Shown here: positions 33,190 through 41,608 of the stretch, piece by piece
How positions within the stretch are numbered: position 1 is the stretch's first letter
Layout: each line of letters opens with the position of its first letter
NCBI GenBank assembly: GCA_948919095.1
Contig: CAQYCU010000006.1
Location: forward strand, 1 to 50,916
Length of the DNA stretch: 50,916 nt
Reading direction: 5' to 3'
Origin: an uncultured Clostridia bacterium
GTDB taxonomy: Bacteria; Bacillota; Clostridia; TANB77; CAG-508
The notes under the pieces: model-generated
Seen by the model: only the letters and a program-made list of their open reading frames with translations
What the model was told of the DNA's origin: nothing
Databases searched by the model: none
Made by a program: the position numbers and the translations under genes

Positions 33190-34636
33190 ATGAAAAGAAA
33201 AATTTTAATAATATTGGTTATTTGTTGTTTTTTGTCTGTGAATTTTTATATTTGCCTTGCAGGTAGTGATGAGGATATCAAAGTCTGGAGCCCTATCAAT
33301 AATCAAGATACCTCTTCTAATATAAGTGAAAGTAATGTTTCAAATAATACTGTATCAACAAATGTTGCTACAAATGAAACGGGAACATCTGTAATTGAGA
33401 ATAATACAAATACTGTAAATCAAACTAATGGTTCTATAAGTAAAAATGTTACAAATCAAACAAATAGTTCTGTAAATAGTACAAATGAGATATTTAATAC
33501 AAACTCAACTTTAGTTAATAGTACCTCTTTGATAACTAACTCTACAACTGTTGAAGATAATCCACTTAAGTTAACTTGTGGTGGTGCTATATTAATTGAG
33601 CAAACTTCTGGAAATGTATTATATAATCATAATATGCATGAAAAATTACGTCCAGCTTCTGTTACAAAGGTTATGTCACTTTTACTTATTATGGAAGCTT
33701 TGGATAGTGGAAGAATATCACTTACTGATAAAGTTCCATGTACTGAAGATGCAGCTAAAATGGGAGGTTCCCAAATATGGCTTGATACTCGTGAAGAATT
33801 AACTGTTGACGAAATGCTAAAAGCTATCTCTGTTGTGTCTGCCAATGATTGTGTTGTTGCTATGGCAAATTTTCTAGAAGGCTCTCAAGAAGCGTTTGTT
33901 ATGAAAATGAACGAAAAAGCAAAAGCTCTTGGAATGAATGATACTGAATTTAAGAACTGTCATGGAATTGATGAAGATGGACATTTAACTTCTCCTTATG
34001 ATATTGCTATAATGTCAAGAGAATTACTTGTAAAACATCCACGGAATTACAAAATATACTACAATTTATATGGATAGTTTACGTGATGGAAAATCACAGT
34101 TAGTTAATACTAATAAACTTATCAAAAATTTTGAAGGCTGTACTGGTCTTAAAACTGGCTCTACTTCTATTGCTTTATATAACCTTTCTGCTAGTGCTAC
34201 TAGAAATGGCTTGTCTCTAATTGCTGTTGTTATGAAGGCAGAAACTGGCCCTATTAGATTTTCAGAGGCTAGTAAATTATTAAATTATGGTTTTAGTAAT
34301 TATCAATATAAAGAACTTGCTAAGCAAAATGATGTTGCTAGTCAATGCACTGTTAATAAAGGTCTTTCTCCTACTGTTGAAGCTGTTTTTGAAAGAGACT
34401 ATGGTTTAATTCTTCCAAAATCTAACAAGTCTAATATTGACCAACAAGTTAACATTGATAATAAAATAAATGCTCCAATTACAAAAGGACAAAAGCTTGG
34501 CGAAGTTACTTTTTCAAGTGATGGTAATGTTCTTGGAAGTGTTAATCTTGTTGCAAGCAATGATGTTGAGAAATACAGTTTCTCTGCAATGTTTAGTAAT
34601 GTATATGTTAAATGGTTTAGCATGCTTAGGAAATAA
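33190..34636 (+). CDS. dacF: D-alanyl-D-alanine carboxypeptidase (PBP5/DacF type), recoded at CGG
   Basis: The enzyme removes the terminal D-Ala from peptidoglycan stem peptides, outside the membrane. It has a signal peptide (about 1-24), an Asn/Ser/Thr-rich spacer (35-123), SxxK in RPASVTKVMS (Ser about 157) and SxN in VVSANDCVVAM. The frame meets CGG at 34042-34044 (codon 285) and would stop at 34077. Skipping the C gives HPGITKYTTIYMDSLRDGK and runs to 34636, including the essential KTG (GLKTGST), for a total of 481 aa, normal for the family. The second frame has no upstream start because a TAA closes it three codons before. Without the shift the product lacks KTG and is dead. A one-base insertion is the alternative. 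Confidence 0.85.
34042..34044 (+). other. In-frame CGG: proposed +1 recoding site 4 (carboxypeptidase)
   Basis: Context is CCA CGG A. Skipping the C gives GGA ATT ACA AAA TAT, restoring the conserved HP-x-I-x-K-Y-T segment. The switch must lie between the TAA of frame 2 (about 34030) and the TAG of frame 1 (34075-34077). Confidence 0.75.
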
Positions 34637-34648
34637 ATAATTCTATAT

Positions 34649-34692
34649 AAAAAGAGCTCTGCTTTAAATCAAAAAAACTTGAGCTCTTTTTT
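34649..34692 (+). terminator. Terminator of the carboxypeptidase gene
   Basis: AAAAAGAGCTC (34649-34659) pairs with GAGCTCTTTTTT (34681-34692), giving a classical stem with a T-run 13 bases after the stop. Confidence 0.88.
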
Positions 34693-34709
34693 CAATTTAT
34701 AAAATTATA

Positions 34710-34757
34710 CTAATCTCTATTATTTCTATTTAGTAATATATTCCTTAAATTTTTCAT
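34710..34757 (-). CDS. Possible 15-residue peptide
   Basis: AAGGAG followed eight bases later by ATG opens a frame MKNLRNILLNRNNRD. It lies 95 bases below the gene ending at 34853, after a hairpin (34789-34810). The RBS is good but the frame is so short that chance is possible. A basic, partly hydrophobic peptide; no function proposed. Confidence 0.25.
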   Translation of the reverse strand: MKNLRNILLNRNNRD

Positions 34758-34788
34758 ATACATCTCCTTAATTTAAATAGATATGGTA

Positions 34789-34810
34789 ATATTTTTCAAT
34801 CACCATATCT
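34789..34810 (-). terminator. Weak hairpin behind the membrane-anchored unknown gene
   Basis: AGATATGGT (34789-34797) pairs with ACCATATCT (34802-34810), leaving only a 4-base gap on this reading (a slightly longer imperfect pairing is possible). The minus strand continues ATTTAAATTAAGG, a poor T-run, so termination would be leaky. Confidence 0.4.
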
Positions 34811-34852
34811 ACTTTTTTAAGTTCCTATTTGCTATATATTTCTTCTAAAGTT

Positions 34853-35572
34853 TTATTTTATTTCAAATTCTGTATAAATATACTCACTTTCATCGTTACT
34901 AGCAGCCGTGTATGTTTTCTTTGCTATTCTATAAATTCCCTTTTCTAATTCGCCATAATACTCTGTCCAATTAATTGTAAATTCAACAGTTTGGTGATAT
35001 AAAGTTGGAATATCCTCTTCATTCGAAATAATCATATCTTTTTTTTCATTTAAATTTTCCCATTTTCCATTATTTTTCTTCTCAATTGAATACCACTTCT
35101 TACTATATCTATAAGGCATTTTATTTTCATCTTTTATAATTATTGTAGCTCCGCTTTTGCTTAAAGTTCCATCTTTTATAGTTGATGATACGTTATCTAA
35201 AGAAGGTTGGCTAGACTGGTCAGAAGAAGGTGTTCCATTAGAATATTTATAATAATATCTATCATACACATTGTTCATGTCATATGTTGTTTTATTATTT
35301 GTTTCAAGTTTGCGGGATCCTACTGTCTTTCCATCAAATTCATAATATACATTATTTTCAGATGAATTTTCAATTTTATTAGTTCCAAAATTTTGTTGTA
35401 AAGTAGATTCATTTTTTGAATATTCAGTTATATTATTTATTTTTCCCAAACCACTATTGTAAACGTCTTTTTTAAAACATATAATATATATACCTATTGT
35501 TATAAGCAATGCTACGATAATTAAAAGAATTAAATTTAATATATTAATAAAATTATAATCTTTTTCTTTCAT
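34853..35572 (-). CDS. Membrane-anchored extracytoplasmic protein, unknown, 239 aa
   Basis: I recognise no family. An N-terminal membrane anchor (about 10-32) is followed by a polar, Asn/Ser-rich stretch and a C-terminal beta-rich domain of about 110 residues (SGATIIIKDENKMPYRYSKK, then SIEKKNNGKWENLN and TEYYGELEKGIYRIAKK). That domain looks like the Ig-like module in bacterial proteins where a strand pattern with YGxLxxGxYRI recurs. The RBS AAGGAG lies before 35572. The gene stands alone; a surface or signal-sensing role is only a guess. Confidence 0.6.
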   Translation of the reverse strand: MKEKDYNFINILNLILLIIVALLITIGIYIICFKKDVYNSGLGKINNITEYSKNESTLQQNFGTNKIENSSENNVYYEFDGKTVGSRKLETNNKTTYDMNNVYDRYYYKYSNGTPSSDQSSQPSLDNVSSTIKDGTLSKSGATIIIKDENKMPYRYSKKWYSIEKKNNGKWENLNEKKDMIISNEEDIPTLYHQTVEFTINWTEYYGELEKGIYRIAKKTYTAASNDESEYIYTEFEIK

Positions 35573-35903
35573 ATAGTTATCTCCTTAATATTTATAGTTT
35601 TAAATAAACTTCAGATAATTTACTATATACTATTTCTAACTTCACTTATTAAATCTTCTACCGTTACTAATCTAGAATAAGAAGTTTTTTCTATTTTAAA
35701 ATTAAACTCTTTATTGTCTTTTCTGGATTTTTATTAACATACTTATAGCATTTGATCCAAATGTCACAAAAATTTAATAATATAGTAACATATTAAAAGC
35801 GGACCTAGCTATGGTACACTTTTAATATACTATATAATTTTACAACTACCTTTTATTCTTTCAGTGTTTTGTTGTATATAGAATAGAGTTTATTTTTTAT
35901 GTA
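35573..35903. other. Intergenic stretch with a large hairpin and a possible gene scrap
   Basis: These 331 bases hold no convincing gene. TATAGTA-aca-TATTAAAAG (35781-35799) pairs with CTTTTAATA-TACTATA (35819-35834) around a 19-base GC-richer loop (cggacctagctatggtaca); this could be a terminator for the phosphoesterase gene or a small RNA. On the minus strand a short startless frame (35705 to 35623) reads KIEKTSYSRLVTVEDLISEV before a stop, perhaps a relic. Confidence 0.35.
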
Positions 35904-36740
35904 TTAATTTTCATACCCTATTTCATAATAGTCTCTGTCTGTGTCAACTATTACATAATGTAAAGGTAACTCACCAAATTCTGTCTGTCCTGCTTGTATA
36001 CATATAGTGTTTCCAAGCTTTCCATTCCATACGCCGCTAAATTTTTGTGCCTCGTGGATATGTCCATGTAATGACATATAACTATTACTATTTTTTAAAA
36101 ATTTTGCAATTGCTTTTGAACCTGGTTTAGACCCATCAAAACAGTTATCAAGTCCTATTCCAGCTGGTGGATCATGCAAAACATAAATTGCTTTATTTCC
36201 CTCTGTTGGTTTAGGCAAACTTTCTAAGCAATCTTCCATTTTAGGAATCACATTCTCCCTCATTTTTCTCCATTCTTCAACTGTTATATATTTTCCATTT
36301 ATAAGTATTTTTTCACTAAATTGTTCTGGCATTTCTTGTCCATCCTCAACCACAACATGATCTTTTCTCATAAATGGTGTATCTACCACTTTATTAAGTC
36401 CTATAAAACTTACTTCATCAATATCTGCTTTTTTTCCATCGATATCAATAATGTTAGGAAACTGTATTATCATTGTATAGTATTCTTTCTCAACAACTTC
36501 CATATCGTCATTTCCAAGAATTCCAATAAAATTAATATCCTGTTCTTGTAACTTTTTATAAAATTCTTTCAAATATCCATTAATAAATTCTCTTTGAAGT
36601 GGTTCTCTCTTGTCAGCTTTTTTAGGCAATAGGTCTCCACCAAATACAATATTTTTTATATTATTTTGTATCGATAAGTTTAATAATTTTTCAAATTTTT
36701 TGATATCTCCATGAATATCACTTGCATAAATAAATTTCAT
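35904..36740 (-). CDS. Calcineurin-like metallophosphoesterase
   Basis: This 278-aa two-metal phosphoesterase carries the family motifs YASDIHGD (residues 4-11), FGGDLLP (about 33-39), ILGNDDMEV (about 73-81), VLHDPPAG and SLHGHIHEAQ (about 223-232). It is cytoplasmic, with no signal peptide. The substrate (nucleotide, cyclic nucleotide or phosphoprotein) cannot be told from the sequence. It is monocistronic by spacing. Confidence 0.85.
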   Translation of the reverse strand: MKFIYASDIHGDIKKFEKLLNLSIQNNIKNIVFGGDLLPKKADKREPLQREFINGYLKEFYKKLQEQDINFIGILGNDDMEVVEKEYYTMIIQFPNIIDIDGKKADIDEVSFIGLNKVVDTPFMRKDHVVVEDGQEMPEQFSEKILINGKYITVEEWRKMRENVIPKMEDCLESLPKPTEGNKAIYVLHDPPAGIGLDNCFDGSKPGSKAIAKFLKNSNSYMSLHGHIHEAQKFSGVWNGKLGNTICIQAGQTEFGELPLHYVIVDTDRDYYEIGYEN

Positions 36741-36922
36741 ACTATTATACTTTCTTATTATATTTTTTACTTATTATATTATATATTAGATTTTTTTTCA
36801 ATATTAAATAATTATTTTCTTCTTTATTTATGATATACATTGCATCATTTTTTTGAATACTTTTATTTATGTCATATGTTTAGTTCATAATTTCATATTA
36901 ATTATCATTATTTCAATTTAAA

Positions 36923-36969
36923 AACAACAAAACTGGAATTTGCAATAGCAAATATCCAGTTTTGTTGTT
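36923..36969 (-). terminator. Strong terminator of the HIT-family gene
   Basis: AACAACAAAACTGG (36923-36936) pairs perfectly with CCAGTTTTGTTGTT (36956-36969), with a smaller inner pairing (TTGC/GCAA). On the minus strand the stem is followed by TTTTAAATTG. Unlike the gene it serves, it is AT-rich. Confidence 0.9.
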
Positions 36970-36988
36970 TGCGGAAATTGGTGGTTGT

Positions 36989-38062
36989 TTAACGCCTAAA
37001 ATTTTCTCTCTCGGGATAGCCTTTATAGAAAGCGCAGGTGCGCTTCTGGATACGGCTATCGAAGTTTGCAAAGTTACGCTTCAAGAAATGCCAGATTTGA
37101 TACAGGGTAGCATGGGTATTCTCTTGGAAGTCATACTTACGCCAATTATACTGTAATGGTGTGAGTCCCAACTCTTTTGCCATGACCTGCCTCGGGTACT
37201 GCCTCTGAACATAGACACTATCGTCGTAGCAGCAGAACCTTTGACCATGTGCGCCAACTTTGTAGGCAAAATAGTGTGTGTGCTTGGCAAGGGATAAATC
37301 ATCTAGCGGTTTCATTTGGATTGCATCCAAGTACTGCTGCTTGAGTGTGAAGTCAATGACAACATGTGTATGAGCATGTACAATGGACTTTTTGTGCGAT
37401 GTGAAGCCAGATGGACCACTCCCATGTTCCATAAATACCACTGGCTTGTCTTCTCCAAATGCGCCCTTCAAGATAGTTTCCACATCTTCGCATACTTGCT
37501 CGTACTCTGCATAGATATAGGGGTCATCGATTTGAGCAATGCTCAGATACTCGTGGTCCTTAGGGACAATCATCAGGTAGCCTGGCTTCAAAGCTCCCAG
37601 TTCGCATACAACATAGAAGTTGTGTGACTCATACAAAATGCAATCAACTTCTTTTTCAACAGCTCTGTTGTAGTCAACTGTCTTTGTTGCAATGCCTTTG
37701 AGATGTGCAATCCCACACAGGATACAGGGCTGTTTTTTCGTATCATACTGTTCCCCTGTAGAGCGTTCACCAGGTTCAAATCCGTGCTCATAGCACCACC
37801 TGGTAAATTCTTCGCTTCCATTGAAATACACACTTGTTGGTACAGGAAGCATGTCTCCACGATACTGGTCCAGCAGTTCTTTGCCCATGTTACCGTTCTG
37901 GTAAAAGATAGGTGTCATGTTGCGACTGAATGCTTCTTCAATCTTTGCGGTCAAACTTGTCAGTTTGGTTGCCTTAATGCAAGTAATCGCTTCAAATTCA
38001 CCTGCTTCGTTGTACACCTTCCGCCTGTCAGTTACAAGTAACCAACGTTTTTCTGTTATCAT
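36989..38062 (-). CDS. HIT-domain (histidine triad) hydrolase, compositionally foreign
   Basis: This 357-aa protein has a CxxC pair (PCILCGI, about 112-118) and a HIT domain with ALKPGYLMIVPKDHEYL (about 156-172) and the histidine triad SIVHAHTHVVID (about 227-238). HIT proteins hydrolyse or transfer nucleotide phosphates. The gene is much more GC-rich (about 45% by eye) than its neighbours, uses codons rare in them, and carries an in-frame CGG at 38023-38021 (codon 14) that must be read as Arg to keep the frame. This suggests recent transfer. If CGG shifts the frame in this host, the gene would be silent or start downstream. RBS GAGGTG. Confidence 0.8.
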   Translation of the reverse strand: MITEKRWLLVTDRRKVYNEAGEFEAITCIKATKLTSLTAKIEEAFSRNMTPIFYQNGNMGKELLDQYRGDMLPVPTSVYFNGSEEFTRWCYEHGFEPGERSTGEQYDTKKQPCILCGIAHLKGIATKTVDYNRAVEKEVDCILYESHNFYVVCELGALKPGYLMIVPKDHEYLSIAQIDDPYIYAEYEQVCEDVETILKGAFGEDKPVVFMEHGSGPSGFTSHKKSIVHAHTHVVIDFTLKQQYLDAIQMKPLDDLSLAKHTHYFAYKVGAHGQRFCCYDDSVYVQRQYPRQVMAKELGLTPLQYNWRKYDFQENTHATLYQIWHFLKRNFANFDSRIQKRTCAFYKGYPERENFRR

Positions 38063-38204
38063 AAAAGCACCTCCTCGTGTCGTAAATTTATAACAGATTT
38101 CAGCAAAGCATAAGGCTTCTTTGTAATTAAATTATAACATTTTTTAACAATAAAGTCAATTTACATGTTAAAAATCATTATTTAATTTATTATTACGTTT
38201 TTAT

Positions 38205-38783
38205 TTACATATCAAAGTCAGCTTCTTTTTCTTTTTTCTTGTTGTATTTATCAAAATCTACATTCCCAACACATAGTATTTGAGAATTTTTTATTTTCCC
38301 CTTTGGCATATCAGGTAAAAATACATCTCTAACTTGCCTTAATATTCCCGCATGTGATACAACTAATATTCTAGTATCTTCATCATATTTGTTAAATAAA
38401 TCTTCAACAAATGATACAACTCTTTTTCTAACTTGTCCAAAAGTTTCACTTCCTGGTGGATCAATAAAACCTTTTATGTAATTTTCAATAACTTCATCTG
38501 AAAAATTGCTATATGGTTGTGCTTCCCATTCTCCTAAGCTTCTTTCTCGAATACGCGCATCAACAATAGGTCCCTTATGTATTGGCATTGCTGCATCCAA
38601 TGTTTGGTGTGTTCTTCTTAATGGTGATACATAAATTACATCAAAATCATCATCTGTATATTGGAAGTTCGCTGCTGTCTCAGCAGCTCCTTCCTCAGTC
38701 AAATCTGTTTCAATGTTTCCTGCAAATCGATTTTCTTTATTTAAAACTGTTTTTCCATGTCTCATAAAAAACACTTTTGGCAT
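38205..38783 (-). CDS. Histidine phosphatase (phosphoglycerate mutase-like)
   Basis: This 192-aa protein of the branch-1 histidine phosphatase superfamily has the catalytic FMRHGKTVLNKENRFAG motif (His about 8), the RERSLGEWE acidic region (about 82-90) and the second His in VVSHAGILR (about 141-149). Members include cofactor-dependent phosphoglycerate mutases and broad phosphatases; the short length favours a phosphatase. RBS AGGAGG. It follows ftsH on the same strand by about 80 bases. Confidence 0.85.
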   Translation of the reverse strand: MPKVFFMRHGKTVLNKENRFAGNIETDLTEEGAAETAANFQYTDDDFDVIYVSPLRRTHQTLDAAMPIHKGPIVDARIRERSLGEWEAQPYSNFSDEVIENYIKGFIDPPGSETFGQVRKRVVSFVEDLFNKYDEDTRILVVSHAGILRQVRDVFLPDMPKGKIKNSQILCVGNVDFDKYNKKKEKEADFDM

Positions 38784-38866
38784 AATATTTTTCCTCCTAT
38801 TTACCTCATAAATTAATATATATCTTTTAATATATATTTTTATAATTAAATTACATATGCTTTTTA

Positions 38867-40645
38867 TTATTCTTCAAAAATTGCATTAAATTCAGCTTCA
38901 TTAATTTTTTCTTTTTCTAACAACTTATTAGCAATTGTATCAAGCTTATCCCTATGTTGAATTAACAGAGATTGAGCTTGTTTATATGCATTTTCCATAA
39001 TTGCCTTGACTTCTCTTCCTATTTCATCTTCTAAGTTATTTCCAAGTAATTGAATTTGATATGGATCTCTGTCTAGGTTAATTGACATTGGTCCTATTCT
39101 TTCACTCATTCCATATACTGTAATCATATCTCTTGCAATTTTCATTGCAACTTCTAAATCATTGCTTGCACCAGTTGAAATGTCGTTTAAAGCAATTTTC
39201 TCGGCTGCACGTCCACCAAGTAATGATATTAGTTTTTCTTCCATTTCAGTTTTTGATATATAGAATTTATCTTCGCTTGATTTATACATTGTATATCCAC
39301 CCGCAACACCTCTTGGAATAATTGATACTTCTTTAACTGTATCTTGTGTTGGTAAATATTTACTAACTACTGCATGACCTGCTTCATGATATGCTGTTAA
39401 TTTTTTGTCTTGTTCAGAAACAACTCTATCTTTCTTTTCAAGTCCTACAGTAACTTTTTTAACTGCATCTTCAATATCGTTTCTTGATATTGCTTTATGT
39501 CTTCTGTTAGCTGCATATATTGCTGCTTCATTTAGTATGTTAGAAAGTTCTGCTCCACAGAATCCTGCTGTATCCTCAGCAACTGATTTTAAATCAACAT
39601 CTTCATCTAATTTTTTGTTTTTTGCATGAATTTTTAGTATTTCTTCTCTATCATGAATATCAGGAAGTCCTATAGTAATTGTTCTATCAAACCTTCCAGC
39701 TCTAAGTAAAGCTTCATCTAACATTTCAGGTCTATTTGTTGCAGCAATTACTATAACTGAAGTATTTGTATCAAATCCATCCATTTTAACAAGTAGTTGA
39801 TTTAATGTTTGGTTATTTTCTGTATCAGCTCCATTGTTGCTTTCTCTTCTAGAACCTATTGCATCAATCTCATCTATAAATATTATACATGGTGCAATCT
39901 TTTCAGCTTTTTCAAATAATTTTCTAACTCTAGAAGCACCTAGTCCTGCAAACATTTCGACAAATTCTGAACCACTCATTGATATAAATGGTACATTTGC
40001 TTCACCTGCTATAGCCTTTGCTATAAGAGTTTTTCCTGTTCCTGGTTTACCACAAAGTAGTACTCCTTTTGGAACTCTAGCTCCCATATCAGAATATTTT
40101 TTAGGTTCTTTTAGGAAATCTACTATTTCAAGCATTTCTGCTTTTTCTTCTTTTAAACCAGCTACGTCCAAAAATGATACTTTATCAGTTGCAACATCAG
40201 GGTCATATACTTTTCCCTTTTCGCCTATTCCTTGCATTTGTATTATTACAATAGCTAATATTATTAATATGATTGTAGGTAATAGCGAGAAGAAAGTATC
40301 CATTATTGCAACAACTGGGCTTTGTGGTTTTTGATTAAACTCTATATCATTCCCCTCTTGTACTCTATCTTGTACTAATTCTATAAATGCTTGTATATCA
40401 GGTACAATACTAGTTTTACTATCCTTTTCGTCAGTACCTTTATATTGTACCTTTATAGATTTAGAACCTGTTTTCATTTCTACCTTTTCAATTTTGCCTT
40501 CTTTTATGTCTTTTATTAATTGAGTATATGTTACTTTTTTATCATCATCATTTTTACTTTTATTCATTAAAAACATTCCTGCAATTCCAATCGCTATTAA
40601 TGTTGCGATACATATTACTGTTATGATTATATTTTTTTTGTTCAT
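38867..40645 (-). CDS. ftsH: ATP-dependent zinc metalloprotease FtsH
   Basis: This membrane-bound AAA+ protease degrades membrane and regulatory proteins. The 592-aa protein has two N-terminal membrane helices (about 8-27 and 115-136), Walker A CGKPGTGKT (about 198-206), Walker B IIFIDEIDAIG, the SRH region NRPEMLDEALLRAGRFD, and the Zn site HEAGH (about 419-423). The extracytoplasmic loop between the helices is charged (KVTYTQLIKDIKEGKIEKVE). Length is normal. It follows the DUF1189-like gene by 6 bases. Confidence 0.97.
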   Translation of the reverse strand: MNKKNIIITVICIATLIAIGIAGMFLMNKSKNDDDKKVTYTQLIKDIKEGKIEKVEMKTGSKSIKVQYKGTDEKDSKTSIVPDIQAFIELVQDRVQEGNDIEFNQKPQSPVVAIMDTFFSLLPTIILIILAIVIIQMQGIGEKGKVYDPDVATDKVSFLDVAGLKEEKAEMLEIVDFLKEPKKYSDMGARVPKGVLLCGKPGTGKTLIAKAIAGEANVPFISMSGSEFVEMFAGLGASRVRKLFEKAEKIAPCIIFIDEIDAIGSRRESNNGADTENNQTLNQLLVKMDGFDTNTSVIVIAATNRPEMLDEALLRAGRFDRTITIGLPDIHDREEILKIHAKNKKLDEDVDLKSVAEDTAGFCGAELSNILNEAAIYAANRRHKAISRNDIEDAVKKVTVGLEKKDRVVSEQDKKLTAYHEAGHAVVSKYLPTQDTVKEVSIIPRGVAGGYTMYKSSEDKFYISKTEMEEKLISLLGGRAAEKIALNDISTGASNDLEVAMKIARDMITVYGMSERIGPMSINLDRDPYQIQLLGNNLEDEIGREVKAIMENAYKQAQSLLIQHRDKLDTIANKLLEKEKINEAEFNAIFEE

Positions 40646-40651
40646 CTTTTT

Positions 40652-41608
40652 TTATGTTCCTTTCTCTTCATTTACCTTTTTATTAAGCTTTTCACTTAAA
40701 TTAGTTGTTCCTTTTTTCAAATTAGAACGTAATATCAAAATTCCTGCTATCAAGTAAATATATGATACTAATGTAATCATAACTTGAAATTGTGGCATTG
40801 TAAAGTTAAAGAATATGTTAGCTATTAAGTATAGTAAGTTTAATATTATTGGTAATGTAGTTGATGCAACAGCTATCGCAAAAACTGAATAAAATCTTAG
40901 TGGCAAACGTACTAATTTTGTTATTATTAGTCCTAATATTGCTAATGCTAGAATATCTAATAACATACTTATAAAATATATTATAAATAAAATTATAGAA
41001 ATATAAACAAAAATTAGAGTATATATTCTATTGTTTTGTAATATCTGTACAACGCTATCTTTGTTGACATTTAATTCAATTTGCATATCTTTATATTTAT
41101 ATGTTTCTATTTTGTCTTCTGAATATTTTATCGTTACATTGTACTTATTAAATGCAATTGCATATCCATTGTATTCTTTAAATTGTTCCATATATATATT
41201 ATTGTCTTCAGAGTTATCAAATATAACTTTAACTTTTACAAGATCATCTGTATTTTCAATTACTACTGGTTCTTCAATGTCACAAGTAAGTTCATAGTTC
41301 GCAAGCGTAAATTCTGGCATCTTCTCAACTATTACATTAGATATATTTTTTCCTCCTCGTGCTATTCTATACGTAATTGAAAATGATACTATTATAGCAA
41401 ATAATGTGAATATTTTAAATAAAAATATTAGTGATTTTGTTATACTCTCAGATGCAATTAAATAATATTTATCAAAGTCAAATATGCTTACTTTTATTTT
41501 TCTTAAAAATGACATTTTTACCTTTTTATATTCATTATTATTGAAACCATTTTGATTACCATTAAGATTGTTTTCTAAGTCATCTTTTTTATCTTCAAAC
41601 TCTTTCAA
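40652..41608 (-). CDS. DUF1189-like integral membrane protein
   Basis: This 318-aa protein starts with an acidic, Asn-rich segment (1-30), then KMSFLRKIKVSIFDFDKYYLIA, a phrase typical of DUF1189 proteins. A first membrane helix (about 60-80) precedes an extracytoplasmic domain (about 85-185) and four further helices (about 195-305). The function of the family is unknown. Its start overlaps the end of cysS by 14 bases and it is followed at once by ftsH, so the three form an operon. Confidence 0.7.
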   Translation of the reverse strand: MKEFEDKKDDLENNLNGNQNGFNNNEYKKVKMSFLRKIKVSIFDFDKYYLIASESITKSLIFLFKIFTLFAIIVSFSITYRIARGGKNISNVIVEKMPEFTLANYELTCDIEEPVVIENTDDLVKVKVIFDNSEDNNIYMEQFKEYNGYAIAFNKYNVTIKYSEDKIETYKYKDMQIELNVNKDSVVQILQNNRIYTLIFVYISIILFIIYFISMLLDILALAILGLIITKLVRLPLRFYSVFAIAVASTTLPIILNLLYLIANIFFNFTMPQFQVMITLVSYIYLIAGILILRSNLKKGTTNLSEKLNKKVNEEKGT

